DNA of 64,000 nucleotides from Planctomycetota bacterium (GCA_023150555.1 JAKLKQ010000001.1:180310-244309); one strand, 5' to 3'; shown: positions 50,114-58,432, counted from the first letter of the stretch. Made by a program: numbers and translations. Notes: generated by a model from the sequence alone, not told the origin.

Positions 50114-51385
50114 TCAGGAGCCCGCGCCGGCCTTGAACGCCGTGGCGGCGGCGATGCAGAACCAGACCAGGGCCCAGAAATCGAACAAGGTATCGACCAG
50201 CGTCGCCTCCCCATTATCCGGCATGTAGTCCGCGCGGTAGGCCTTGCGCTTCTGCTCTTTTTCGCTCTCGGGCATCGTGTCCCAACGCTTCTGTGCCTCG
50301 TCCCATAACCCATCGGGGTACTCTTTGCGCCAGCTCGCCTCCAGATCCGCCTCGGTGGGGTTGTCAGCGTACTCGCCCTCCTCGTTCATCGCACGGTCCC
50401 ATTCCTCGCTGAAGTTGATCTTCGGCATGTCCACCGTCTCGCCGCGCGCTTCTTTCTCTTCGATCATCTTGTCCGCAACGTCGCGAACCAGACCGTACTT
50501 CATCTGCTCCTCCTGTTTCCTGTAACCCTCCGCAAAATCGGCGCTGACAATCATATATGACGTCGTAAAGCCGGTCACTATCGTCAGCACCGCCGCCACT
50601 GCTCCGGGCCCGATGCCCGTGCTGGCCTGCGCGCCCAGGCGCACGCCAATGCCGATCAGTCCGCCGACGAGGATGATCACCGGCGCCCAGCGGAAATCGA
50701 GGCCGAAGTGCAGGCCCAGGTAGATCGCCGAACCCACCAGCGCGCCGGCCAGGCCCCCGGCCACCCAGAAGTGCGGAGGCATCGCCGTCGCCCCGCCGGC
50801 CGCCGGCCTAGCGGACGCGGCGGCCGCGACGGCAGAGGCGGACGGCGACGCGGGCGCGGAATGCGCGGCGGACGGTGCGGGCGCGACCAGATCGGGAATC
50901 TCTCCGGAAGGCGCGGGCGCGCGGGCGGCCTTCGCCCGCAGCGTCTCGAGGCAGGTTGGGCAGAGCGTCTTGCCCCGGTACGGGGCGCTCAGGGCGCCGA
51001 GCGACTGCGCGACCGCGTCGTCGACGGCAACGGCCGTTTCGCGCGGCATCGACTGCATGCACAGCGCGCAGGCGACCTTGTTCGAGACCGGGCGCGCGGC
51101 GGGCGGCGTGGCGGGCAGGGTCTTCGGCTTCGGAACCACGGCGGAAGCCGGGCGCGGAGCAGGCGGGACAGCGCCGGTGGCGCGAGGCGCGGGGGGCGCG
51201 GGCGGAACGGAATGCGCGGGGCGGCCGGGCGGCGGCGGCGGCGGCGGAACGAGGGGTTTGGTTGGAGCGCGGCTGGCGAAGGCTGCGTTGCTGGGCAGCC
51301 CGCACTTCGGACAGATGCTGTTGGCGGCCACAGACGCGCCGCAGCGCTTGCACGTCACCGCTCCGCCGGATTCAACCCCAGCCAT
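50114..51385 (-). CDS. Zinc-ribbon membrane protein, function unknown
   Basis: 423 aa; ATG at 51385 is favoured because GGAGG is nine bases upstream (the ATG at 51394 touches it). N-terminal zinc ribbon CKRCGASVAANSICPKCG; a long Pro/Ala linker; a second Cys pair set (CALCMQSM and LCPTCLETL); three to four membrane helices (FWVAGGLAGALVGSAIYLG, APVIILVGGLIGIGVRLG, AVLTIVTGFTTSYMIV, and a last one at the C-terminus). An acidic loop of about 100 residues separates the last helices. Lies 109 bp behind FeeM-like paralogue 3 on the same strand, so it may belong to that locus. Confidence 0.6.
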   Translation of the reverse strand: MAGVESGGAVTCKRCGASVAANSICPKCGLPSNAAFASRAPTKPLVPPPPPPPGRPAHSVPPAPPAPRATGAVPPAPRPASAVVPKPKTLPATPPAARPVSNKVACALCMQSMPRETAVAVDDAVAQSLGALSAPYRGKTLCPTCLETLRAKAARAPAPSGEIPDLVAPAPSAAHSAPASPSASAVAAAASARPAAGGATAMPPHFWVAGGLAGALVGSAIYLGLHFGLDFRWAPVIILVGGLIGIGVRLGAQASTGIGPGAVAAVLTIVTGFTTSYMIVSADFAEGYRKQEEQMKYGLVRDVADKMIEEKEARGETVDMPKINFSEEWDRAMNEEGEYADNPTEADLEASWRKEYPDGLWDEAQKRWDTMPESEKEQKRKAYRADYMPDNGEATLVDTLFDFWALVWFCIAAATAFKAGAGS

Positions 51386-51494
51386 AGGCCGCATCCCTCC
51401 CGGTTTGTTCGCACGTCAGCCCGTCCGCGCGGACAATTTACAGGAGAATGTGCGTTTGCAACTGAAATCGGCGGAGCCGGAGGAAACGGGCCGG

Positions 51495-52424
51495 TCAGGC
51501 CCTGTCTGAAAGTGCTGTCGAGAAGGGGGCCAGTCGAAGGGCAACCGGAACGGACTGGGCTTCGAATGCCCCCGCGCGTGCGGCCAGGGTGCGGCGCAAG
51601 TGCGCACGCTGCGCTTCGGACGCGCAATCCGCAAGATGCGGCTGTTCGAAGAGGCAGCCGAGGATCTCGGCGGCGCCGCGTCGTGCGATCCGCACGCGGC
51701 GGCGCAGGGCCTTGGCTTCGCCGCGCGAGAGCGGCCGCGAGAAGAAGGCGTGCAAACGGCGGCGGGGCTGCAGGGCTTCGCCGCTGGCCCACAGCTCGCG
51801 CGCGGTCTCGTGCGGCAGGCGCAGCGCGATCGTCTCGGCCTGTGCGAAGCGCGCGTCCAGACGTAACTCGCCCAGCGGCAGAAAGCAGATGCGCCGGTAG
51901 AACGGCGCGTGGCTGGGCTTCAGCGTCACGCAGACGTCGGTGGCGCCGGCCGCGTAGGTGGCGTAGCGGTAGGCGGCACGAAAGAGTTCCAGCAGCGCGC
52001 CGTGCGCGTTGCGCGCCAAGTCCGGCGCGACGGCCAGCGAGCAGAACTCGCACGGGCGCCTGCCCGCGGCGCGCAAGCCGTCGAGTTCCTCCTTATAGAG
52101 CGCATCCATCGGCAGACCTGCGGGCGAGTCGAAGATCACCGTCAGCGCGCCGACCAGCCTTCCCTCCAAGCGCGCGGTGAAGACGAGCGCCTCGTCGAGG
52201 AGATGGTGCACCGAGAAGAGCGGCATCGCGGGCGAAGGCGCAGAAGCAGAGCGCCCCGCGAGGTACCCTTCGTGCCCGTAGAGCTGCTCGACCAGGCGCG
52301 CGGCTTCCGCGCGTTCGAAGATGCCCACCGCCAGTCGCACGTCGTACTGGGCCTCCTCGTGGCATTCGCCGGGCGGGGCAGTGACGCTGCGCAGGCGCTG
52401 GCTCAGTCGCGCGGTGGTTTGCAT
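51495..52424 (-). CDS. FeeM-like N-acyl amino acid synthase (GNAT fold), paralogue 3
   Basis: 309 aa from ATG at 52424 (AAAGGAG seven bases upstream); longer readings are rejected. More diverged than paralogues 1 and 2 but with the same order of elements: YDVRLAVGIFERAEAARLVEQLYGHEGYL, VGALTVIFDSPAGLPMDALYKEEL, RPCEFCSLAVAPDLARN, DVCVTLKPSHAPFYRRICFLPLG (residue ranges ~28-56, ~100-123, ~130-146, ~170-192). The V-I-E-V-N-P-R-H of the others is V-T-L-K-P-S-H here, so the acceptor site may differ. It follows a promoter-like element (52468-52501). Last of the FeeM/sigma genes in locus 2. Confidence 0.68.
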   Translation of the reverse strand: MQTTARLSQRLRSVTAPPGECHEEAQYDVRLAVGIFERAEAARLVEQLYGHEGYLAGRSASAPSPAMPLFSVHHLLDEALVFTARLEGRLVGALTVIFDSPAGLPMDALYKEELDGLRAAGRRPCEFCSLAVAPDLARNAHGALLELFRAAYRYATYAAGATDVCVTLKPSHAPFYRRICFLPLGELRLDARFAQAETIALRLPHETARELWASGEALQPRRRLHAFFSRPLSRGEAKALRRRVRIARRGAAEILGCLFEQPHLADCASEAQRAHLRRTLAARAGAFEAQSVPVALRLAPFSTALSDRA

Positions 52425-52467
52425 GGTGGGCTCCTTTCGCATTGCCGCTCGGTGCGTCCGCCTTCGC

Positions 52468-52501
52468 CCCTTCCTACCGGGGGGCGCAAGCGGTTGGGCA
52501 A
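52468..52501 (-). promoter_or_regulatory. Bipartite promoter-like element, copy A (before FeeM-like paralogue 3)
   Basis: On the minus strand TTGCCCAA at 52501-52494 and CCGGTAGGAAGGGG ending at 52467; exactly 16 bases between TTGCCC and CGGTAG. Lies 49 bp before the start codon measured from CGGTAG. The same pair with the same 16-base gap occurs at 55798-55831 and 56742-56774. Confidence 0.65.
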
Positions 52502-52597
52502 CGCGAAGTGCAGGAATTTCGAGTACGTTCACCAGGCAGAGTGCACCGTGGTAGGCCGCACGCACATGTGCAGGGCCGTGGCACCTGCGGTTCGAAT

Positions 52598-54085
52598 TCA
52601 GGGCTGGGGCAGCGGCTGGCCGAACAGGATATCTGGACGGTTGGGCAGGGCCTTCCATTCGCACAGGCGTGCCGTCAGCGCTTCCATATCGTCCAGGTAG
52701 CCGGGAAGCTCGCCGTCGCGAAGCATGCGCAGTTCGATCTTTCGCACTTTCATCGAACCGCCGAACGCTACAAATAGGTCGTCCCTGGGATACGGTTTCG
52801 CGAGCGTGTAGACGGCGGACAGTTTCCCATCCACGTAGGTGGCTGAATAGCGGTCCCAGAAGTAACAGTCGACCACGTGCCAGTTTGGCGGAGGAAGCGT
52901 GGCCTCAAAGTAGGAAATGCAGCAGGCGTCGAAGTCCTCGGGCAGGTCGGCCCGCCCTCTTCCGTAGTGTGCGATGGAGGCAATGTCCCACACCTTTTCG
53001 TTCTTCACGATGGGTGTGTATTCGGTGCGGAGCAGAAAAGGCCGGCCCGGTGCCCGCAGCGGCAAGGTGAAGCTGACTTCGTCTTGCTGAACCAATTCCA
53101 TCACGCCGCCCCAGGGTTCCTTATCTTTCCTCCAGGTCCAGACGCCTTTGTCCGGCGCCAGGTCGGGCGCGGGTCCGGTTTCGAAGGTCCAGACCTTTCC
53201 AGCGTACGCCAGGCCTGCGGCGGGAGCGGGTGTACCGTTGCTTAAGGGTGCGGCGCCTTCCGACGCGGTCCTGGGCTCGGCCTGCCGAGCGTACCAGTAG
53301 CCGCTCCCGGCCAAGGCCACCGCAAGGACGGCCAGCCACGGCGTAAAGGCCTTCCAGGAAAACGCCGCAACGCGGCGGCTGACCTCAGCGCCGGCGAGCA
53401 ACACCTGCGCCTTGTCGACGCCTTCGAAGACGCGCAGGTCGAGCGCCGCAGGAGCCAGGGCACCGCCACACAGCGCTTCGCTCAGACCTTCGCCGGCCAG
53501 CAGCGGCGCGGCGGCGGCGAAGCCGGCGCGGGTGAGGTCCTCGCGAAGCTGCTCGATCGCCTTCTGAAGGCGGTAGCTGACGGTGCGTTTGGGCATCGCC
53601 ATCGTCTCGGCGATCTCTTCCTGGCTCAGCCCGCCGCCGTAGTACAGCGCCACCATGCGGCGGTCCGCGGCGGGCAGCCTTCGAAAGACGTTGCGCAGCG
53701 CGCCCAGCAGCTCGCCGCGTTCGGCGTCACCTTCTGCGGCGCTGGCGCCGGCACGGTTCTGCAGAATCTCCTCGTCTTCGGCGTGTTCGCGGCGGCGCTT
53801 ACGTTCGGCCATGATGCGCTCCATGCTCTGCCGCGCGACAATGCGCAGCAGCCAGGTGCGGACAGTGCCCTTCTTCTCGTCGTAGCCTTTGGCGTACTTC
53901 CAGGCGCGTACCATGGCGTCCTGCACGGCCTCTTCGGCAACGGGCTCCTCACCAGCAACATGCAGCGCCAGGTTGTACGCTGCGTTCTTGTGGCGCGCGT
54001 ACAGCACGCGGAAGGCGTCGCGGTCCTGCTCTGCGGCGATCCGGCGCAGCAGCTCGACGTCGGTGGTTTCGCTGCCTTCGCTCAT
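52598..54085 (-). CDS. Membrane-tethered ECF sigma factor with extracytoplasmic C-terminal domain (paralogue B)
   Basis: 495 aa from ATG at 54085 (GGGAACGG upstream). Region 2 at ~28-95 (AAYNLALHVAGEE, EAVQDAMVRAWKYAKG, TWLLRIVARQSMERIMAERKRR), region 4 at ~135-182 (LSQEEIAETMAMPKRTVSYRLQKAIEQL), AGFAAAAPLLAG at ~187, membrane helix ~247-266 (FTPWLAVLAVALAGSGYWY). The ~225-residue outer part starts VWTFETGPAPDLAPDKG and includes WHVVDCYFWDRYSATYVDGKLSAVY. Very close to paralogue A, from which it was probably duplicated. 86 bp separate the two genes. Confidence 0.75.
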   Translation of the reverse strand: MSEGSETTDVELLRRIAAEQDRDAFRVLYARHKNAAYNLALHVAGEEPVAEEAVQDAMVRAWKYAKGYDEKKGTVRTWLLRIVARQSMERIMAERKRRREHAEDEEILQNRAGASAAEGDAERGELLGALRNVFRRLPAADRRMVALYYGGGLSQEEIAETMAMPKRTVSYRLQKAIEQLREDLTRAGFAAAAPLLAGEGLSEALCGGALAPAALDLRVFEGVDKAQVLLAGAEVSRRVAAFSWKAFTPWLAVLAVALAGSGYWYARQAEPRTASEGAAPLSNGTPAPAAGLAYAGKVWTFETGPAPDLAPDKGVWTWRKDKEPWGGVMELVQQDEVSFTLPLRAPGRPFLLRTEYTPIVKNEKVWDIASIAHYGRGRADLPEDFDACCISYFEATLPPPNWHVVDCYFWDRYSATYVDGKLSAVYTLAKPYPRDDLFVAFGGSMKVRKIELRMLRDGELPGYLDDMEALTARLCEWKALPNRPDILFGQPLPQP

Positions 54086-54171
54086 CGGCCGTTCCCGCGC
54101 GCACAAGGTAAGCGGCGATGCTACAATCGAATGCCGCGCGCTTCCCTTGGATTTCGGCCTCATGTGCGGGT

Positions 54172-55692
54172 TCATGGCTTCTTGTCCGGCAATCTCAGGC
54201 GAGGCAGGTTCTTGGCGTCCTTCATGTCGCCCAGGCGCTTTTTGAGCGCTTCGGCGTCCTGCAGGTCCTGGGGCAGTTCGTTCTCGCGCAAGGTGTGCAG
54301 TTCAACCTTCCGCACGCGCATCGAGCCGCCGAAGGCCACGAAGAGTTCGTCCATCGGATACGGCTTGGAAAGCGTGTACACGCAGGTCATGGTGCGGTCT
54401 ACGTAGGTGCAGACGTAACGGTCCCAGAAATACGTGTGGACTTCGTGCCAGTTGTGGGGATCAAGTTCGGGCGTGTAGTGGATCAGGCGGCCCCTGTAGA
54501 ATTCTCTCGGAAGCGTCTTCTGGCTTGTGCCGTAGAAGGCGCAGAACGAAAGCATCCACTTGTCTTTGACGGGGGTCAGCGCGGAGTACTCGGCTCGAAG
54601 CAGGAAAGGACGTTTGGGGGACTTTACCGGCAAGAGCATGCTGACGAGTTCCTGATTCTTGACCTGCATCACGCCGACCCAGGGCGCGTCTTCCTTGGCC
54701 CATGTCCAGGAGCCTTCGTTCGGCACCAGGTCGGCCGGCGCGCCGTCCTTGAAGGTCCAGACCCTGTCGACGTGCGCCGGCTCGGCGATCGTGCCATTCG
54801 CTGGCGGCTGGGTCGCCTTCACGGGCGCGGGGTTGGCTGGCGGCGCCTCGGTCCGCGGGTTCAAAGTGGCGGCGACAGGTTCCGTCTTTTCCTGCTGCGC
54901 GTACCAGATGCCGCCCACAGCCAAGGCCAGCGCCGCGGCGAGGAGCCACGGCACGGCGGACGTCCACGAATATCCCGCCGCGCGGCGGCTGACTTCGGCA
55001 CTGGCGCGCAGCAGGTGCGCCCTGCTGACGCCTTCCAGCACGCGCGGCGCAAGGGTCGCGGGGGCTTGGGCGCCGCCGCAGAGCGCCTCGGCGAGGCGGT
55101 CGCCGGCCAGCAGAGGCGCGGCGGCGGCGAAGCCGGCGCGCGTGAGGTCCTCACGGAGCTGCTCGAGGGCCTTCTGCAGGCGGTAGCTGACGGTGCGCTT
55201 GGGCATCGCCATCGTCTCGGCGATCTCTTCCTGGCTCAGGCCGCCGCCGTAGTACAGCGCCACCATGCGGCGTTCGGGCACGGGCAGCCTGCCGACCACG
55301 GCGCGCAGCGCGCCCAGCAGCTCGCCGCGTTCGGCGTCAGCTTCTGCGGCGCTGGCGCCGGCGCCGGCACGGTTCTGCAGAATCTCCTCGTCTTCGGCGT
55401 GTTCGCGGCGTCGCTTTCGTTCGGCCATGATGCGCTCCATGCTCTGGCGCGCGACGATGCGCAGCAGCCAGGTGCGGACGGTGCCTTTCTTCTCGTCGAA
55501 GGCTTTGGCGTACTTCCAGACGCGAACCATGGCGTCCTGCACGGCTTCCTCGGCGACGGCCTCCTCGCCGGTGACGTGCAGCGCCAGGCTGAACGCGGCG
55601 GCCTCGTGGCGCCCGTACAGCACGCGGAACCCGTCGCGGTCCTGCTCGGCGACGATCCGGCGCAGCAGTTCGATGTCGCTGGGCTCGCTCAT
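54172..55692 (-). CDS. Membrane-tethered ECF sigma factor with extracytoplasmic C-terminal domain (paralogue A)
   Basis: 506 aa from ATG at 55692 (GGAAAGGG upstream). Nearly the same sigma domains as paralogue B (MSEPSDIELLRRIVAEQDRDGF at the start, then LSQEEIAETMAMPKRTVSYRLQKALEQL, cited as residues ~1-22 and ~155-182). AGFAAAAPLLAG precedes a membrane helix (VPWLLAAALALAVGGIWYA) near 250. The outer part starts VWTFKDGAPADLVPNEG and ends in a basic/hydrophobic helix. Preceded by promoter-like element C. First of two tandem sigma genes downstream of the ThiF-like gene. Confidence 0.75.
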   Translation of the reverse strand: MSEPSDIELLRRIVAEQDRDGFRVLYGRHEAAAFSLALHVTGEEAVAEEAVQDAMVRVWKYAKAFDEKKGTVRTWLLRIVARQSMERIMAERKRRREHAEDEEILQNRAGAGASAAEADAERGELLGALRAVVGRLPVPERRMVALYYGGGLSQEEIAETMAMPKRTVSYRLQKALEQLREDLTRAGFAAAAPLLAGDRLAEALCGGAQAPATLAPRVLEGVSRAHLLRASAEVSRRAAGYSWTSAVPWLLAAALALAVGGIWYAQQEKTEPVAATLNPRTEAPPANPAPVKATQPPANGTIAEPAHVDRVWTFKDGAPADLVPNEGSWTWAKEDAPWVGVMQVKNQELVSMLLPVKSPKRPFLLRAEYSALTPVKDKWMLSFCAFYGTSQKTLPREFYRGRLIHYTPELDPHNWHEVHTYFWDRYVCTYVDRTMTCVYTLSKPYPMDELFVAFGGSMRVRKVELHTLRENELPQDLQDAEALKKRLGDMKDAKNLPRLRLPDKKP

Positions 55693-55797
55693 CGGCCCTT
55701 TCCGTACCCGGGGGCGCACCGCCGTCCCGGTCTTCGATCCTATCATCGCGCGCGCCTCGTCTTTACTGCGATTTCCAGGCCCCTATTCCATCTCCAT

Positions 55798-55831
55798 CCC
55801 TTCCTACCGGGGCATGCGGGCCTTTGGGCAA
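55798..55831 (-). promoter_or_regulatory. Bipartite promoter-like element, copy C (before sigma paralogue A)
   Basis: TTGCCCAAA and CCCCGGTAGGAAGGG on the minus strand, 16 bases between TTGCCC and CGGTAG. About 110 bp before the sigma gene start, in the gap after the ThiF-like gene, so the sigma genes may have their own, self-regulated promoter. Confidence 0.65.
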
Positions 55832-55850
55832 GGCCGTCAGCGCATTTTCT

Positions 55851-56720
55851 TTATTTCGCAACCCCAAGCGCCGGCTCGGGTTCCGGAATCGATGCGATCC
55901 GACGCGCGCCCATACGCCCGGCCCCGGCCAGCCCGGCGAGGTCCAGCAGCAGCAGCTCGGGCGCGGCCGGAACGGGCTCGCCGGCCAGCACCCGCACCGC
56001 CTGGGTGACCAGCAGCGCCGCCGCGCACTGCGCGCCGACGGCCAGCTGGGGCGCCGGGCAGGATTGCCCGTCGGCCATGCCGGCCAGCGCCGCGCGCGTC
56101 ACGGCGACGAACTCGGGAGGCAGCTGCGCGCCCAACTGAGCGAAGCCGCGCTGGAAAGCCGCTGCGTGGCTTTGCCCGCGCACGCTGCCGGTACGCGGCA
56201 GCCCGAAGACCTCGCGCAGGGTCGTCCCGCCCGGCGGGAAGTAGCCGGCCACCGCACCCCAGCCGCAGGCGAAGGCGCTCAGGACGGGCACGCCCCGGCG
56301 CGCGGCCGCGTCGTGCACGGCGACCAGCGCGGGCAGGTCCAGGAAGTCGATGGTGTCGATCACCAGGCCGGCGCCGTCGACCAGTTCGTCCGCGTCGTCC
56401 TCGCTCAGGTAGCGCGCGTGCACGGCCACGTCGGCGCCGGGATGGACCGCGCGCAGGCGGCGGGCCAGGGCCTCGGCCTTGGGGGCGCCCACGTCGGCGG
56501 CGGCATAGGCCTGGCGGTTGAGGTTGTGCGGAGCGATCGTGTCGCCGTCGACGAGCGCAAAACGTTCAAAGCCCGTGCGCAGGGCGGTCTCGGCGACGAC
56601 GCTGCCCAGGCCGCAGCCGGCGATCAGCACCCGCGTGGCGCGCAGGCGCTCGCGCAGTTTTCCATCCAGGTAACCGTCGTTGCGGCGGGTCATCTCGGCG
56701 AAGGAGTCGAACGCGCGCAT
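55851..56720 (-). CDS. E1-like/ThiF-family adenylyltransferase
   Basis: 289 aa from ATG at 56720 (GGGAGGA upstream). ATP-binding segment RVLIAGCGLGSVVAETALRTG, FALVDGDTIAPHNLNRQAYAAADVGAPKAEALARRL (Asp, Asn-Leu-Asn-Arg-Gln and the Lys used to bind ATP), and VIDTIDFLDLPALVAVHDAA. Thus adenylation of a C-terminal carboxylate is plausible. No CxxC zinc pair and no clearly placed catalytic Cys are seen (Cys in AFACGWG and SCPAPQL are candidates). No ubiquitin-like partner such as ThiS/MoaD is in view. Its promoter-like element is shared with the sigma and FeeM-like genes, which ties it to that locus. Confidence 0.78.
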   Translation of the reverse strand: MRAFDSFAEMTRRNDGYLDGKLRERLRATRVLIAGCGLGSVVAETALRTGFERFALVDGDTIAPHNLNRQAYAAADVGAPKAEALARRLRAVHPGADVAVHARYLSEDDADELVDGAGLVIDTIDFLDLPALVAVHDAAARRGVPVLSAFACGWGAVAGYFPPGGTTLREVFGLPRTGSVRGQSHAAAFQRGFAQLGAQLPPEFVAVTRAALAGMADGQSCPAPQLAVGAQCAAALLVTQAVRVLAGEPVPAAPELLLLDLAGLAGAGRMGARRIASIPEPEPALGVAK

Positions 56721-56741
56721 GGCCAGTCCTCCCTTTCCGCC

Positions 56742-56774
56742 CCTTCCTACCGGGGCGTCTGCGGGTTTGGGCAA
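56742..56774 (-). promoter_or_regulatory. Bipartite promoter-like element, copy B (before the ThiF-like gene)
   Basis: TTGCCCAAACCCGC and CCCCGGTAGGAAGGGG on the minus strand, 16 bases between TTGCCC and CGGTAG. The CGGTAG half is only 26 bp from the start codon, whereas copies A and C are 49 and 111 bp away. That variable distance argues for a promoter rather than a translation signal. Confidence 0.65.
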
Positions 56775-57135
56775 TGGAATCCGCTCGAGTTCTTGGATCA
56801 TTAGCCCTGCTGCACGTGTGCCTGGCCGAGAGAAAAATACCCTCTGATTCCCGCTGCGTGCTTTGACACGCACCTCGCGCGTGGAGTTAAATACCAGTGC
56901 TCGAAATGGGGCATGGACGGGAGAATGGGCGCACGGAGAACGGGGCGATTCCATCCTTTTCGGCAGAGCAAAATGGGGATTTTCGGTTCTGCCGGCGTTT
57001 GGTCCAAACAGGATCGTGGTCTCGGTCGTTGAACGTAAGCTGATGACCGGATGACCGGGCTTCCAACCAGGGCTGCACGTTGCGCGCAACCCCGGGTCTC
57101 TGTCGCACGTATCCAAAATCTCGGGGGCAGGCGAG
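56775..57135. other. Intergenic stretch between divergent genes, no gene seen
   Basis: Contains the dyad-like CTGCACGTGTGCC (56809-56821), AT-rich DNA around 56830-56900, and a degenerate REP-type hairpin ACCAGGGCTGCACG/CGCGCAACCCCGGG (57066-57095). The promoter of the zinc-ribbon gene at 57136 should be here. Confidence 0.4.
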
Positions 57136-58413
57136 ATGCAGAACACGATCCAAGGCGTATGCCCGGCCTGCGGCAATTTCTTCAGCATCGCCTCCAGCGG
57201 CAACGCTACCGACGATGTCTCCTGCACCTTCTGCGGCAAGAAGATCAACATCGTCAGCCACAGCTCCGTGCATTTGCAAGCCATCGACGGCACCATGACC
57301 TCTACCCTGATCAACAGCTCGGCGGCGCTGTCCGGCACCCACGCGGCCGTCACCGAACTGCCCGCCGCGCCCCAGAGCGCCATCGTCGCAGGCATCGAGG
57401 ACGTGCCGGAAGGCTGCGAACCCTACGCGCCGGGCGCGCCGGACGAACCCGAGGTCCCGCTGGTCACCACCGCGTGGAACGCCTGCCAGGAGCAGCGCTG
57501 GACCTGCACGAACTGGCCGGGCCTGAACGCCTTCGCCGTCGAAGCCGTGCTGGATCCGGGCAAGAAGACGGAGCGCACGCTGAGCGTCAGTGTCTCCGGC
57601 GGCGGCGGGATGCTGAACCTCGAGACCGTCGTCGCGCCGCTGCCCAAGCCGCCGTTCACGCCGCTGCGCGAAGTGCTGTGCCGCGCCAACGTGCGCTCGG
57701 GCGGCACCATCTTCATGATCCGCGACTGCGGCGTCGTCGCGCGCTACAAGCTCTGGCCGCGCGCCCGCCGCGACGGGAACATCTCGCGCAACGCGGTGCT
57801 GCGCGCGATCAAGCAGCTCGACCGCGACGCGCACAACGGCGAGACGGTGCTGAAGGAAAGCGCCATCCGCATGTGCCTGGCCAACCCGCAGAGCATCGAC
57901 CAGGCCTTTGCCGTCCCGCTGGCGGCCTCGACGGGCCTGCCGAACCTGCGGCAGTTCGAAGCCTTCGCGAAGCAGGCCGGGTACGTCGCCGTTCCGCGCG
58001 GCGCGATGATCTACCTGGGGCCCGAGGTTTCGCGGCCCAACTACTGCCCCGTCTGGGTCAGCGTCTCGAAGGGGGTGCTCCGCGGCTTCACCGTCCCCGG
58101 CAGCCAGACGGGCAACAAGGAATCCACCGGGATCTGGGGCGTCTTCAGCAAGATGGTGGGGCGTGCCGACGACGAAGCCACCAAGCTCAGCAAGAACCAG
58201 CTCGACGCGCTGCTGAAGAAGATCGACGAACTCAACGAAGTGCCCGGCCTGATCAACTACGCCTGGAACGGCAAGCAGGTCCTGGCGATGGTCATCTTCT
58301 CGCCCACCGAGTCCAACATGGACCTGGAAGAGTTCCAGCAGATGGCCGAGTTTCTTTTCGAGCGCGCGATGGGCGGCATCCCCGACCCCAGCAGCCCCAC
58401 CGGCGTGCGCTGA
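57136..58413 (+). CDS. Zinc-ribbon protein with two YbjN/chaperone-like domains, function unknown
   Basis: 425 aa soluble protein. N-terminal zinc ribbon from CPACGNFF and CTFCGKKI. The middle (~110-225, WTCTNWPGLNAFAVEAVLDPGKKTERTLSV) and C-terminal (~270-420, KLSKNQLDALLKKIDELNEVPGLINYAWNGKQVLAMVIF) parts look like alpha/beta domains of the YbjN/type-III-chaperone-like fold; this is a guess by pattern. No signal or membrane segment. Convergent with the 58433 lipoprotein gene. I do not recognise the family. Confidence 0.6.
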   Translation: MQNTIQGVCPACGNFFSIASSGNATDDVSCTFCGKKINIVSHSSVHLQAIDGTMTSTLINSSAALSGTHAAVTELPAAPQSAIVAGIEDVPEGCEPYAPGAPDEPEVPLVTTAWNACQEQRWTCTNWPGLNAFAVEAVLDPGKKTERTLSVSVSGGGGMLNLETVVAPLPKPPFTPLREVLCRANVRSGGTIFMIRDCGVVARYKLWPRARRDGNISRNAVLRAIKQLDRDAHNGETVLKESAIRMCLANPQSIDQAFAVPLAASTGLPNLRQFEAFAKQAGYVAVPRGAMIYLGPEVSRPNYCPVWVSVSKGVLRGFTVPGSQTGNKESTGIWGVFSKMVGRADDEATKLSKNQLDALLKKIDELNEVPGLINYAWNGKQVLAMVIFSPTESNMDLEEFQQMAEFLFERAMGGIPDPSSPTGVR

Positions 58414-58432
58414 ACGGCAGCGCCCCTTCCGG

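Noticed and set aside
52560..52610. GGTTCGAATTC resembling a tRNA T-arm
   Set aside because: No acceptor, D- or anticodon arm can be folded around it, and it overlaps the end of a sigma gene.
52468..56774. Cyclic di-GMP riboswitch or other RNA aptamer at the CCGGTAGGAAGGGG elements
   Set aside because: CCGGTAGG resembles a piece of the GEMM-I riboswitch, but the rest of its core (for example GGCAAACC plus a GNRA loop and receptor) is missing. The strict 16-base spacing and variable distance to the start fit a promoter better.
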